The notes below the pieces were generated by a model, which made no database searches, was not told where the DNA came from, and saw nothing but the letters and a program-made list of their open reading frames with translations. Positions 25,073 to 33,800 of a stretch of DNA of 64,000 nucleotides are shown here, one piece after another. The stretch spans positions 1 to 64,000 of the forward strand of contig URFM01000013.1 in NCBI GenBank assembly GCA_900547035.1, given 5' to 3'. Source of the stretch: an uncultured Clostridium sp. Its GTDB lineage: Bacteria; Bacillota; Clostridia; Lachnospirales; Lachnospiraceae. Each line of letters opens with the position of its first letter. Position 1 is the stretch's first letter. Position numbers and translations under genes: made by a program.

Positions 25073-26080
25073 TTACCATCCGCCTCCGCTTTTTCCTCTT
25101 AACAGCTGTCTCACATAGTCCCCCAGTTCTCCCCACAAAAGCTGTTCCATATAGCTTTCTCTTTTCCCAAAGGTACTGTGGTAAGGGAGCTTCAGCTTTC
25201 GAATCCGGTCCAGAACCTTTTCCTGTCCGGCCGCCTGCAGATATTCCTCAAACTCCTCCACTTTCGCCTGGGATATGGTATCCTCCTTGATGGGCATGTA
25301 AATTCCGTCGCAGACTTTCAGGATCGACAGCGCGCCCTTTCCCATCTGTCCCACATCTACCAAAACCTTTTCATAACCGCTGTCCGCCGCGATGCGTTCA
25401 ATCAAATCCGCCATATCTTCCGGGTCTAACTGGCTTAAATCCTCCCCATAGCGGACTGGGGGAATATAGTCCAAATCTCCCCAGGAGTAAACCATCGCCT
25501 TTAGTCGAAGCCAGCTGCAGGCATTCTGGCGGTAAAGGTAAAGGACATCGGACAAATCATGCTCATAATTCTCTCCTGTCAGCCTGGAAAAGCCAGAATA
25601 CTCCTCCAGATTCAGATACAGCACTTTCTGTGTCCTCCCCATCAGCTGCCCCATAGTCAAAGCCAGAGAAGTTTTCAGGCAGCGGTTCACCGGAGAATAG
25701 ACTCCTATGGTAAAGGCCTTTTTCCCCAAAAGGCTCAGGGCCGCAGCCGCAGGCTGAACGCAGTATCTGGCCAATACCTCCCTGACCAGGCTGTCACCGG
25801 ACTGGTATTTATAGACCGCCGGCCAGTCTTCCTCCATCTCCACAATCTCTCCGTCGCAAAGAGCTACCACCTGTCCGGCCTCAATGTCCTCTACCTCTCT
25901 TCTCACCTCGTCGCTGACAAGAAGAATTTCGATCGAATGACTTTTCGCGTACTCCTTCAGCTTTTCCAGGCTGGTAAAGCTGACCGCCGTAAAAGGCAGC
26001 TTCTCCCTCTGATTCACAAAGTCGGCGAATCTGGAAGCGTAGCTCTGATCCACATCATAGATTGCCATAATCCGTTCCAT
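25073..26080 (-). CDS. TadZ/CpaE-like pilus localisation protein
   Basis: A 335-residue protein with an N-terminal receiver-like half (about 1-110) and a MinD/ParA-like P-loop half (FTIGVYSPVNRCLKTSLALTMGQL near 130, KVLVDVGQ near 235). The P-loop is degenerate: the usual GKTT is CLKTS. TadZ proteins place the pilus machine at the cell pole. The ATG at 26080 lies 13 bases after GGGAGG; a GTG at 26089 is closer to the SD and is an alternative. It is the first gene of the operon after a roughly 240-base leader. Confidence 0.8.
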   Translation of the reverse strand: MERIMAIYDVDQSYASRFADFVNQREKLPFTAVSFTSLEKLKEYAKSHSIEILLVSDEVRREVEDIEAGQVVALCDGEIVEMEEDWPAVYKYQSGDSLVREVLARYCVQPAAAALSLLGKKAFTIGVYSPVNRCLKTSLALTMGQLMGRTQKVLYLNLEEYSGFSRLTGENYEHDLSDVLYLYRQNACSWLRLKAMVYSWGDLDYIPPVRYGEDLSQLDPEDMADLIERIAADSGYEKVLVDVGQMGKGALSILKVCDGIYMPIKEDTISQAKVEEFEEYLQAAGQEKVLDRIRKLKLPYHSTFGKRESYMEQLLWGELGDYVRQLLRGKSGGGW

Positions 26081-26323
26081 ACTACACACTATTCCTCCCT
26101 TCTCCATCTGGCGCAGGTCCATCTGCAGATTTTCGGTTTCTTTGTTATCGGGTCAAAAAAGACAGCAAAAGATAATCAGATATAAAGATAATCAGATATA
26201 AAAATGCCTTCAGAAAAATAAAAAACAAATTATTGAGCTTTGCCCGAATCGGGCAGTGCGGTCAAATTGCCGCAGAACAATAAAACAGACTATTTAGATA
26301 AAATAGAATATTCGACTGAATGT
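26081..26323 (-). promoter_or_regulatory. Structured 5' leader of the Tad operon
   Basis: This stretch holds no gene. In the transcript direction it contains two adjacent hairpins, TGCGG/CCGCA at 26257-26274 and TGCCCG-ATT-CGGGCA at 26241-26255, then a perfect 16-bp tandem duplication at 26169-26184 and 26185-26200, and GCAG/CTGC closing an ATGGAC loop near 26120. The second hairpin is not followed directly by a T-run, so it is not a plain terminator. I could not match it to a known riboswitch class. Confidence 0.5.
26169..26200. repeat. Two perfect tandem 16-bp repeats
   Basis: The unit AAGATAATCAGATATA occurs twice back to back in the leader of the Tad operon. It could bind a regulator twice or simply reflect slippage. 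Confidence 0.8.
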
Positions 26324-26329
26324 TTTTCT

Positions 26330-26358
26330 ATTATGCCCTATAAACCGCAAAAAGTCAA
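26330..26358 (-). promoter_or_regulatory. Promoter of the Tad operon
   Basis: Minus strand TTGACT (26353-26358), 17-bp spacer, CATAAT (26330-26335). It lies about 250 bases upstream of the tadZ start and just after the end of the A24 peptidase gene. Confidence 0.75.
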
Positions 26359-26399
26359 GGGTAGTTTTCGCATTTTCCATAAAATTTCCGTAAAATTTT

Positions 26400-26951
26400 C
26401 TACACAATCTTCTCAAGAGCCGGAAACCATACGACAATAGCGGTTCCCAAGGCAATACAGGCCCCCAGGGGAATTACCGCCCTTTCCCCATCCCGCTTCC
26501 AGCGCCCGTAGGGCTTTAGCTTTTTCGCCCGGAGGCATTCCGCCGTGTAGGCGGACAGCTGAATCAATGGGCCGAAGAAATTTCCCTGCCGAATCAATTT
26601 TCCCAAAGACCAGACCGCCCCCAGAATCATTCCCAGCACGATTCCTGCTCCCCCCGTCCCGATTCCCAGCCAGCCGATCAGCACCGCCGCCAGCTTTACA
26701 TCTCCTGCCCCGATCATCCGGGCAGCCCAGAGCCAAAAACCGATAAACAAAATGAGAATCCCGAGTCCCAAAGAGACGGCCAGAAGCTCCAGGGCCCTCC
26801 CCTGGTCCCGGACAGCCAGGCTGTCTGCGACCAGGAAGGCCGCGCCGACGGCTCCTCCGGCCGCCAGCAGTCTATTTGGGATTTTACGTTTCCGCATATC
26901 CCACCAAAATACGGCGGCCAGGAAGATCGAGGCCGCCCCCCTCTCATACAT
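26400..26951 (-). CDS. Prepilin peptidase, A24 family (second copy)
   Basis: A 183-residue membrane protein with about six helices. Catalytic motifs are WDMRKRKIPNRLL near residue 17 and MIGAGDVKLAAVL near 79, both intact, including the IPN missing from the other copy. AAAGGAGG lies before the ATG at 26951. It begins 12 bases after the CheB-CheR gene and closes that operon, just before the Tad promoter. It is probably the main TadV-type peptidase for the Flp1 pilin; the division of labour with the copy at 18151 is unknown. Confidence 0.9.
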   Translation of the reverse strand: MYERGAASIFLAAVFWWDMRKRKIPNRLLAAGGAVGAAFLVADSLAVRDQGRALELLAVSLGLGILILFIGFWLWAARMIGAGDVKLAAVLIGWLGIGTGGAGIVLGMILGAVWSLGKLIRQGNFFGPLIQLSAYTAECLRAKKLKPYGRWKRDGERAVIPLGACIALGTAIVVWFPALEKIV

Positions 26952-26963
26952 AGAATCCCTCCT

Positions 26964-29513
26964 TTACTTGATATCTCCTCTCTTTTTGCATTCTGTTCCC
27001 AGACTGTCGATAATGGTAATCACCAGTCCTTTGATGCTGTTTTCCGTGGTCCGGTAGGGCGCAATTCTCAATGTGTAGAACTGCCCGTTGGTAGCTACCA
27101 CCTCCCGGTCAATGGGCGTCAGATTTTTCAAAACATTCTGCGCATCTTCCACAATCTTCTCGTAGGGGAAGCTGTGAGCGAAAATCTGGATGGAACGGCC
27201 GATATCGTGCTCCATCAGCTGGAATTCCCGTCCGATGTACTCCGTAAATTTCCGGATATTCAGGTTGCTGTCCACAAAAAGGATTCCGATCATGGTGGAA
27301 GAGAGAAAATTGGACAAGTCGTTGGTCATCATCGTCAGCTCGTCCACCTTTTGCTGGTATTCCGTATTCACCGTATACAGCTCCTCGTTCACCGACTGAA
27401 GCTCTTCGTTGGAACTCTGCAACTCCTCATTTGCTGTCAAAAGTTCCTCGTTGGCTGCCTGAAGCTCCTCATTTACCGTTTCCAGCTCGCCTATGGTCTT
27501 TTTCAGATCGTTCTGGGATTCCTGAAGCTCCTGCTCCAGGTCCGTAATTCTGCGGGCGGCCGTTGTATCAATATCATATTTCTCCCGGATTCCCTCTTCA
27601 CTGCCGTCTGTCTGAGCGTTTTCCTGGAAAATCATAGCAGTCAGCCCACTATTCTCCTTCCCGGAAACAGGAATCGGATGAACGCTGAGGTTCACCATTC
27701 TGCGCCCGGAAGCCGTATCTACCATAATATCCGAGTAACTTACGGAAATGCGCTCGCTCCGGCAGCGGCTCAAAGCCGTAGAAGCTGCCAAGCTCAAATC
27801 CTTGTGAATAATATTAAACAGGTTAAAGGAAGCCTTTCCCGGAGCGATGGCCACATAGTCCATATAATTTCCAAAAAAGTGAATTACATCGTTAGACTCG
27901 TTAAGTACAAGAGAAGCCGGCATATACTTCTCCATGAACTGAGTGTAAATATTTTCCAGTTCATACTGCTGGCTTTCAAATCCCTGCATGCTGACCACCC
28001 GGGGCGTGATGGGCTGAACATTAGGAATATTAAACACCGGAGGGGCGAGCCGTTCCGCCTTGCCGGCGCTGTTGTGAATATAAATTTTTTCCGAACTGCA
28101 GGCAGACTTGAATACATCTGAATATTCATTGGCTGTCTCGCTCTTTCCCAGGAAAAGATAGCCCCCGTTTTTCAGGGCGGAATGGAAGATGGCAAAGAGC
28201 CCACGCTGAAGAACGGGCTGGAAATAAATCATCACATTCCGGCAGCTGATTAAGTCCAGCTTCCCAAAAGGCGGGTCTGACAGCATATTGTGGGGAGCGA
28301 AAATAATCATTCTCCGGATGTCCTTGTTGACGCAATACTGATCTCCCCGTTTAATGAAATATTTGGACAGCCGGTCCGGGGACACATCGTCAATAATACT
28401 CTCGGAAAATACTCCCTTTCCTGCCTGCTCAATCGCCTGGATGTCGATATCCGTGGCAAAAATTTTGATATCCCGCTTTAAACGCAGCTCCTCCAGAATC
28501 TCCTGAAACAGAATAGCCAAAGAATATGCTTCCTCCCCGGTAGAGCAGCCCGCGCTCCACACACGGATGGGATCCTCCTCATTGGCATTCTGGACAATGG
28601 GATACAAAGCCTTCTCCTTCAGTTTTTCAAAGAAAGCCGGGTCCCGGAAAAAGTTGGTCACTCCGATTAAAATCTCCTTTACCAGTACATTTACTTCCTC
28701 CGGATTATGGTCCAGAAGCTTAGCATACTCCGCCAGATTCAGGCTGTGGGTCACCACCATGCGCCGCTCCAGCCTCCGCAGTACCGTAGTCCTCTTATAG
28801 TGGGTAAAATCAATCCCTCTGGCCTTTTTCAGCACCTCATAAATATGAGCAAAGCTCTCCTCATCTGTAAACAGCTCCTCCTGCTGAGGCTCAATCATCG
28901 TACGATATTTGGAATAGTGAAGGATTTCCCCCGCAATATCCTGAGGCGGCAGCACGTAATCCACCAGGCCGGTGCTGATGGCGCTCTTTGGCATCCCGTC
29001 AAATTTGGCGCTGACCGGACTTTGTACAATGGTCAGCCCCCCTTTTTCCTTTATGGCCTTAATCCCGTTGGTGCCGTCGGAGCCGGTTCCGGAGAGAACC
29101 ACGGCGATGGAATGTTCCTTCTTCTCCTCAGCCAGGGAGTGGAAGAAAATGTCGATCGGGTGGTTTAAAAGGCCCTGTATGTAATCTTTAAGAAGCAGTC
29201 TTCCTCCCCGGAAAGTAATATTCTTTTTGGGGGGAATCAGATAAACCTTGTTGGGTTCCACCAAGACGCCGTCCTGAGCCTGAATAACCGTCATCTCCGT
29301 ATATTTTCCCAAAATATCCGCCATCAGGCTTTTGTAATCCGGCGCCAGGTGCTGGATCACTACAAAGCTCAGGCCGCTGTTGGAGGGTACACAGCAGAAA
29401 AACTGCTGCAAAGCCTCCAGCCCGCCGGCCGAAGCTCCGATTCCCACGACAAAAGGCTCCCCGGATTGTATCTGATCCGGATGTTCCGATAAATTCTGAT
29501 GTATCTGCGTCAT
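26964..29513 (-). CDS. CheB methylesterase-CheR methyltransferase-PAS fusion protein
   Basis: An 849-residue hybrid. CheB domain at about 20-195: GIGASAGGLEALQQFF with Ser28, IQHLAPDYKSLMADIL with the His, and SGTGSDGTNGIKAIKEKGG with the Asp. CheR domain at about 215-480: KILIGVTNFFRDP and the SAM site VWSAGCSTGEEAYSLAI. Then a PAS-like region, a long coiled coil of NEEL repeats (about 645-725) and a final PAS domain. No receiver domain precedes CheB. GGAGG precedes the ATG, which overlaps the upstream EAL gene stop as ATGA. No MCP or CheA is in the window, so its methylation target is elsewhere or non-canonical. Confidence 0.93.
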   Translation of the reverse strand: MTQIHQNLSEHPDQIQSGEPFVVGIGASAGGLEALQQFFCCVPSNSGLSFVVIQHLAPDYKSLMADILGKYTEMTVIQAQDGVLVEPNKVYLIPPKKNITFRGGRLLLKDYIQGLLNHPIDIFFHSLAEEKKEHSIAVVLSGTGSDGTNGIKAIKEKGGLTIVQSPVSAKFDGMPKSAISTGLVDYVLPPQDIAGEILHYSKYRTMIEPQQEELFTDEESFAHIYEVLKKARGIDFTHYKRTTVLRRLERRMVVTHSLNLAEYAKLLDHNPEEVNVLVKEILIGVTNFFRDPAFFEKLKEKALYPIVQNANEEDPIRVWSAGCSTGEEAYSLAILFQEILEELRLKRDIKIFATDIDIQAIEQAGKGVFSESIIDDVSPDRLSKYFIKRGDQYCVNKDIRRMIIFAPHNMLSDPPFGKLDLISCRNVMIYFQPVLQRGLFAIFHSALKNGGYLFLGKSETANEYSDVFKSACSSEKIYIHNSAGKAERLAPPVFNIPNVQPITPRVVSMQGFESQQYELENIYTQFMEKYMPASLVLNESNDVIHFFGNYMDYVAIAPGKASFNLFNIIHKDLSLAASTALSRCRSERISVSYSDIMVDTASGRRMVNLSVHPIPVSGKENSGLTAMIFQENAQTDGSEEGIREKYDIDTTAARRITDLEQELQESQNDLKKTIGELETVNEELQAANEELLTANEELQSSNEELQSVNEELYTVNTEYQQKVDELTMMTNDLSNFLSSTMIGILFVDSNLNIRKFTEYIGREFQLMEHDIGRSIQIFAHSFPYEKIVEDAQNVLKNLTPIDREVVATNGQFYTLRIAPYRTTENSIKGLVITIIDSLGTECKKRGDIK

Positions 29514-32500
29514 AACGGCTCCTCCTTATCTTTTCTTTGTACCCGCGGCAATTCCGGCAGATATTTCTGCTCAAAATCTGAAAGCGGCATAGGACGGTCA
29601 TAATAAAAACCCTGGGCATAAACGCAACCGTTTTCCAGAAGCGTTTCCTCCTGGCTTTTGTTTTCCACGCCCTCCGCGATGCAGATGGTACCCTGGGCGT
29701 CGCACAGCTTTATAATATCCTTCACCAGCATCCGGGTCGCTTTATTTTCCGAAATATTCTTAATTATGCTGCGGTCCAGCTTCACAGAATGAAATTTCAG
29801 ATTCGTCAGCATAGCGACATTAGAGTAGCTGGATCCGAAATCATCCAGAGAGAAACGGAATCCATAGCTCCCAAATTTTTCAATCATCTCCGAAAATGTG
29901 TAGTTCTCAACATCTCCCGCTGTCTCTGTAATCTCCATCTCGATCATGTCCTGAGGCACCTCCGGATAGCGGCTGGAAATTGCCAGAACAGAGGCCAGCG
30001 CCGATGGGTTCAGCAGGGTGTTTCTGGAAAAATTGCTGGACAAGGGTATCATCCGGCGCCCCTGCCGCTTCCACCGGCTCATAGCCTTTAATGCTTCATT
30101 AAACACAAAATAATCCAGTTCCTGGATCGTGCCGTTTTGTTCCATCCATTCAATCACTCGTCCATGGGGCAGAAGATCGCCCTTTTCGTCCTGAATCCGC
30201 ACCAACGCCTCAGCGCCGGTCAGGCTGCCGGTGCGCATATCAATTTTGGGCTGGAAGTAGATGGTCAGACGGCCATTCTGCGCAAATTTTGACCGAATAC
30301 TCTCCCTGCTGATCATTCTGTCCCACTCATTTCCTCCTCCCATGACCGTCATCTGGCCCGAGCCGATACACTTCATCATGGATCTGGCCTTGCGCACCAA
30401 ATCTCTCCCTTTAAATACCTGATCGGACCAGGTATATCCGGTTCGAAACAGGCCTGTGTAATTTTTTCCCAGCAGATGCCGGACCTTCAGACACTGATTA
30501 AAAAATGCTTCATAGGTAATATTGAGGCACAGAACGATAAACTCCGCATCCTGGACATGGAAAAGCATAGAGCTTCCGAAGACGTCCATTAAAACCTCCG
30601 ACATGCGCAGCAGAAACCGGCTGCCGAATTCGTATCCCCTCTGCTGTTTAATATCCCCAAGGTCCGGAATATCCGCAGTCAGAACCCCAAGGGAACTGCA
30701 CTGGTCGGAATCCAGGGAATAAATCGCGTCCATATAAGAGCGGAGATTTGGCAGGGCATAAAGACGGTCCAAGGTACTCTTTCCTTCTTCCCTGGAAGCA
30801 AACCTCTCCTTCTCCCTGCCCAGATAAGGAACCAGTTCCCGGATCAGCGCCATGCTTTCCTGATGCTCTGCCGGGTTTTCCAGACACAAGACTCTCAGGC
30901 CGTCTTCCCCGGACCTCATGGGATATAAATAAAAATACCAAGACGGCGTCCCCTGCTCCCCTTTCATAGACAGGCAAATCGGCTCCGGATGCTTTACATA
31001 TCGGGAAAGAACCGGAAAATGTTCCGTCCGCTTGCCAGAGACAGATTCCTGAATAGAAAACTTTCCTCTGGAAAACCATTCATCCGTCATTGTCACAATT
31101 TCATTGTTCTGAGTCAGATTCAAAATATAAATACGGTCCGCCTGGTAATATTGTCCCAGCAGTTTCATTACGCCTCTTATAGCCCCCTCAGCCTGATCTG
31201 CCTCAAGCATTTTCCCCATACATTCCAGCATTACATTCTTTTCCAGATCCGTAAGTTCCCCAAACTTCGGAAGATACTGCATCTCCAGTTCTTCTTCCTT
31301 CATATCCGGGTTATAACCGCTCCAGCAGTATTCTCTGGCATCTCCATAAAAAAATACTCCGTCCTCAATTTCGCTTCCGTGAAGCCTGCACAGCCACGAG
31401 GCCATTCCGGCCATCTCATAGTATTGGGCACTCTCTCCTTCCTGGCATACCACCCCCGCCACAAACCTCAAAGACCTCAGCCGCGCGTCCTCCTCCATGG
31501 AAATTCTGGTAAGGGAAAAGACGTTCTCCAGTCTCCGCCTCAAGGCCGCTTTCGATGGCGCATTGGGGAAAAACACCCGCAGGCTGTGAGCGTCCTTTCT
31601 TCCCACAATACAGTCCGTATCCAAAAAGATATGAAAAGCCGTCATAATATCCAGCTCTTCGGCCTGTGGCTCTGCTTCCCCAAAGAGCTCATGGCCTCCT
31701 TCGATATGAAGCTCTGCCACGGCGCAGCGGCGTCCTCCCCCTTCCCGGATCCGGAGGCAGGCCAGCTCCTCCGCCGTATCCGCCTCGTATATACCCGTTT
31801 CCGGCTCAATATGAACCCGGGTGCTCAATTCCTTTTCCCACTCCTGCTGCTGGCTGCGGCTGCTCAGGTATGAGAACATAATCAGGTCCCTTGTCTCCAT
31901 ATCGTAAATCAGATTTACTCCGGCGGAGACTTCACGGATCATTCCCTCCGAATCGACCAGTTTGAACCGGTCAAAGAGCCAGTGTCTTCCTCCTTCTGCG
32001 GATTCAAACAGCTGACTTCGGCTGAATTTATCCTGAAACCTCCGGATATCCGAAGCGGAAAACATGTTCTTCATCTCCAGGCTGATCAGGTTCTCATAGG
32101 ACCGCCCGAGGTCCTCCCTTCGTTCCCCGTTTTCCATGATGCAGCGCTCTACCAGATTCCGGCTGAGATTCACCTGGAGAAAACAGTACAGATGGGGGTA
32201 AAGATCCGCCGGAATCTGGCGCCGGAAGATCTGGCGGTCCGGAAAACCGGACAGGTATTCCGTCATTCCGATGGCTTTCTCCGGATGGCCCTCCTCATCG
32301 TAGAGCATCTGGTAGGAAAGATGGGACCATCCGTAACATCCGGTCTGACCATACTGAATCACAAACCTGCCTCCGTCATGATCCCGGCCCGCCAGCAGTC
32401 CCCGGCCAAATCTGACAAAATCCTCCCTGCTGTCCCTGTGAACTCTCCCGCACTCTATCAGGGATTCCGGGAAATCGCGGTAGATCGCCGGCCTGTCCTT

Positions 32501-33130
32501 AGGCCTGCTTTTCGTGTAAAGAAGACGGAACACCCGGGTATCCAGGTCCACCTCCCAGAGAAGCTTATCCGTCTGCATTGTCACGAACCGCAGCCATTCC
32601 CAGCATTCCCGGTATCCCTTCCGCTGGCTTTTGATCTCCTCTGCGGAAGAATAATTAGGCTCTATTTCCGGAGCCGTGTATAAAAAGAAATGATGATCTC
32701 CATTTTTCCTCGCCATTCTCAGGGCATATTCGCCCTGCTGAAGGACAAAGCTTAAAGGCCCTTCTCCCGCCAGAAAAAGATAGACTCCCACATATCCGCG
32801 GCATCCCCCATCCCGGGCGTTTTCTCCCGTCAGGCTCACCGCCCGGCTGAGCGTTGAAGCTTTCTCCCATATCCGGCTTCTCTTGATCTTCCCGCACATC
32901 AGTGCGGCAAAACAGCTGTTTCCCAGACAGCCCACCAGGTCTTCCTCCTTAAAGAACCTGGCCAGAAGGGCAGAGGCCCGATCCGCTGCCGCCTTCATGG
33001 CCGCTCCTCCATCTGCTTCATGTCTGCCTTCCTGTTCAACAGAAATAAAAAAAAGCGCACAGATTTGGGAAGTCCCCAGACTCCTCAGGCGCTTCTCCAT
33101 CTGCAACTTCAGCTCCTCACGGTTCAGCAT
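29510..33130 (-). CDS. Multi-domain protein with degenerate GGDEF domains and an EAL phosphodiesterase domain
   Basis: A 1206-residue protein. Residues ~1-150 resemble a GGDEF fold with the signature lost (CLGNSCFAAL). A long central region with PAS-like segments follows. A second GGDEF-like domain (~785-930) has VQDAEF in place of GGDEF. The C-terminal EAL domain (~945-1195) keeps GAEALVRI, LSSNFSRN, MEITET, LDDFGSSYSN, the KLDRS Lys, AEGVEN and AQGFYYDRP, so it can probably hydrolyse cyclic-di-GMP. The ATG at 33130 follows GGGGGGT; the frame to 33142 is GTG-started and lies over that SD. It heads the operon with CheB-CheR and a prepilin peptidase. Confidence 0.9.
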   Translation of the reverse strand: MLNREELKLQMEKRLRSLGTSQICALFFISVEQEGRHEADGGAAMKAAADRASALLARFFKEEDLVGCLGNSCFAALMCGKIKRSRIWEKASTLSRAVSLTGENARDGGCRGYVGVYLFLAGEGPLSFVLQQGEYALRMARKNGDHHFFLYTAPEIEPNYSSAEEIKSQRKGYRECWEWLRFVTMQTDKLLWEVDLDTRVFRLLYTKSRPKDRPAIYRDFPESLIECGRVHRDSREDFVRFGRGLLAGRDHDGGRFVIQYGQTGCYGWSHLSYQMLYDEEGHPEKAIGMTEYLSGFPDRQIFRRQIPADLYPHLYCFLQVNLSRNLVERCIMENGERREDLGRSYENLISLEMKNMFSASDIRRFQDKFSRSQLFESAEGGRHWLFDRFKLVDSEGMIREVSAGVNLIYDMETRDLIMFSYLSSRSQQQEWEKELSTRVHIEPETGIYEADTAEELACLRIREGGGRRCAVAELHIEGGHELFGEAEPQAEELDIMTAFHIFLDTDCIVGRKDAHSLRVFFPNAPSKAALRRRLENVFSLTRISMEEDARLRSLRFVAGVVCQEGESAQYYEMAGMASWLCRLHGSEIEDGVFFYGDAREYCWSGYNPDMKEEELEMQYLPKFGELTDLEKNVMLECMGKMLEADQAEGAIRGVMKLLGQYYQADRIYILNLTQNNEIVTMTDEWFSRGKFSIQESVSGKRTEHFPVLSRYVKHPEPICLSMKGEQGTPSWYFYLYPMRSGEDGLRVLCLENPAEHQESMALIRELVPYLGREKERFASREEGKSTLDRLYALPNLRSYMDAIYSLDSDQCSSLGVLTADIPDLGDIKQQRGYEFGSRFLLRMSEVLMDVFGSSMLFHVQDAEFIVLCLNITYEAFFNQCLKVRHLLGKNYTGLFRTGYTWSDQVFKGRDLVRKARSMMKCIGSGQMTVMGGGNEWDRMISRESIRSKFAQNGRLTIYFQPKIDMRTGSLTGAEALVRIQDEKGDLLPHGRVIEWMEQNGTIQELDYFVFNEALKAMSRWKRQGRRMIPLSSNFSRNTLLNPSALASVLAISSRYPEVPQDMIEMEITETAGDVENYTFSEMIEKFGSYGFRFSLDDFGSSYSNVAMLTNLKFHSVKLDRSIIKNISENKATRMLVKDIIKLCDAQGTICIAEGVENKSQEETLLENGCVYAQGFYYDRPMPLSDFEQKYLPELPRVQRKDKEEPL

Positions 33131-33224
33131 TTTACCCCCCACCAGCTTTTCCTATTTGTACTGCCTTTGTTATGGAAGATACCGGGCGCAAAAACCTTGC
33201 GGCTCCCATAACATCTTATGTAGA

Positions 33225-33253
33225 AGTATAGCACCAATTTCCCCTACATACAA
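33225..33253 (-). promoter_or_regulatory. Promoter of the EAL/CheBR/peptidase operon
   Basis: Minus strand TTGTAT (33248-33253), 17-bp spacer, TATACT (33225-33230). The leader of about 90 bases can fold through GTTATGG/CCATAAC. Its -35 is only 11 bases from the divergent arsR -35. Confidence 0.6.
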
Positions 33254-33264
33254 ACGGAATTTCC

Positions 33265-33293
33265 TTGACTCCCGTTCCACTGCGTGGTAGACT
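33265..33293 (+). promoter_or_regulatory. Promoter of the ArsR-family gene
   Basis: TTGACT (33265-33270), 17-bp spacer, TAGACT (33288-33293), directly followed by the palindromic operator. Confidence 0.7.
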
Positions 33294-33297
33294 ATGA

Positions 33298-33319
33298 TTG
33301 GTTTAAATTTTTAAACCAA
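33298..33319. promoter_or_regulatory. Palindromic operator of the ArsR-family gene
   Basis: TTGGTTTAAA-TT-TTTAAACCAA: perfect 10-bp arms with a 2-base spacer, spanning the expected transcription start and ending just before the SD. This fits autorepression by the encoded winged-helix protein. Confidence 0.75.
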
Positions 33320-33331
33320 AGGAGGATATCT

Positions 33332-33685
33332 ATGACCACTCCCCAATATCTTCAAGCGCAGTTTGAACGGTGCATGCCCCTGTTTATCGCCCTGGGCGAC
33401 CCGGTGCGTCTTTCCATTATCGAGGTTCTCACCAGGGAAGCCTTCCAACACGGCAGGGAAGGTCCCATTCCCTTTGAGCAGTACGGCCTCAATGTCAATG
33501 AAATCACCTGCCGCACCAGTCTCTCCCGCCCCGCTATTTCCCACCATTTAAAAATTTTAAAGGAAGCGGGCCTGGTTGGCATCCGGCAGGAGGGTACTGC
33601 CAACTACTACTATCTGACCCTGCGTCAGTCCAATCAAACGCTGATGGAGCTGGGCCACCGGCTCAATGAGTTTTTATATCCATAA
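33332..33685 (+). CDS. ArsR-family winged-helix regulator
   Basis: A 117-residue protein with LFIALGDPVRLSIIEVL as the first helices and the recognition helix in TSLSRPAISHHLKILKEAGLVGIRQEGTANYYYL, which is the ArsR/SmtB pattern including the wing. The usual metal-binding ELCVC motif in the recognition helix is absent, so the signal is probably not a metal of the ArsR/CadC type. AAGGAGG precedes the ATG at 33332; the longer frame upstream overlaps the operator. It lies upstream of DUF2508, amylase and glgB genes and may control them. Confidence 0.88.
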   Translation: MTTPQYLQAQFERCMPLFIALGDPVRLSIIEVLTREAFQHGREGPIPFEQYGLNVNEITCRTSLSRPAISHHLKILKEAGLVGIRQEGTANYYYLTLRQSNQTLMELGHRLNEFLYP

Positions 33686-33800
33686 GCCGTGAATACAATT
33701 TTATTTTCCAGATATACTAAATTTAACCGTAACCGCTTCGGACGGCATGATCAGACGCAGGCCGCCCGCGGCAGCTCTATATCTGGGAGATGATGTAAAT

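Noticed and set aside
26241..26274. Possible cyclic-di-GMP riboswitch in the Tad leader
   Set aside because: The tandem hairpins lack the conserved internal sequences of the known c-di-GMP-I and -II classes; kept only as an unclassified structured leader.
27174..28121. 315-codon plus-strand frame
   Set aside because: Antisense to the CheB-CheR-PAS gene, no SD, no recognisable domain; a shadow of the coding strand.
30989..31873. 294-codon plus-strand frame
   Set aside because: Antisense to the EAL protein gene, whose own frame has clear domains; no SD.
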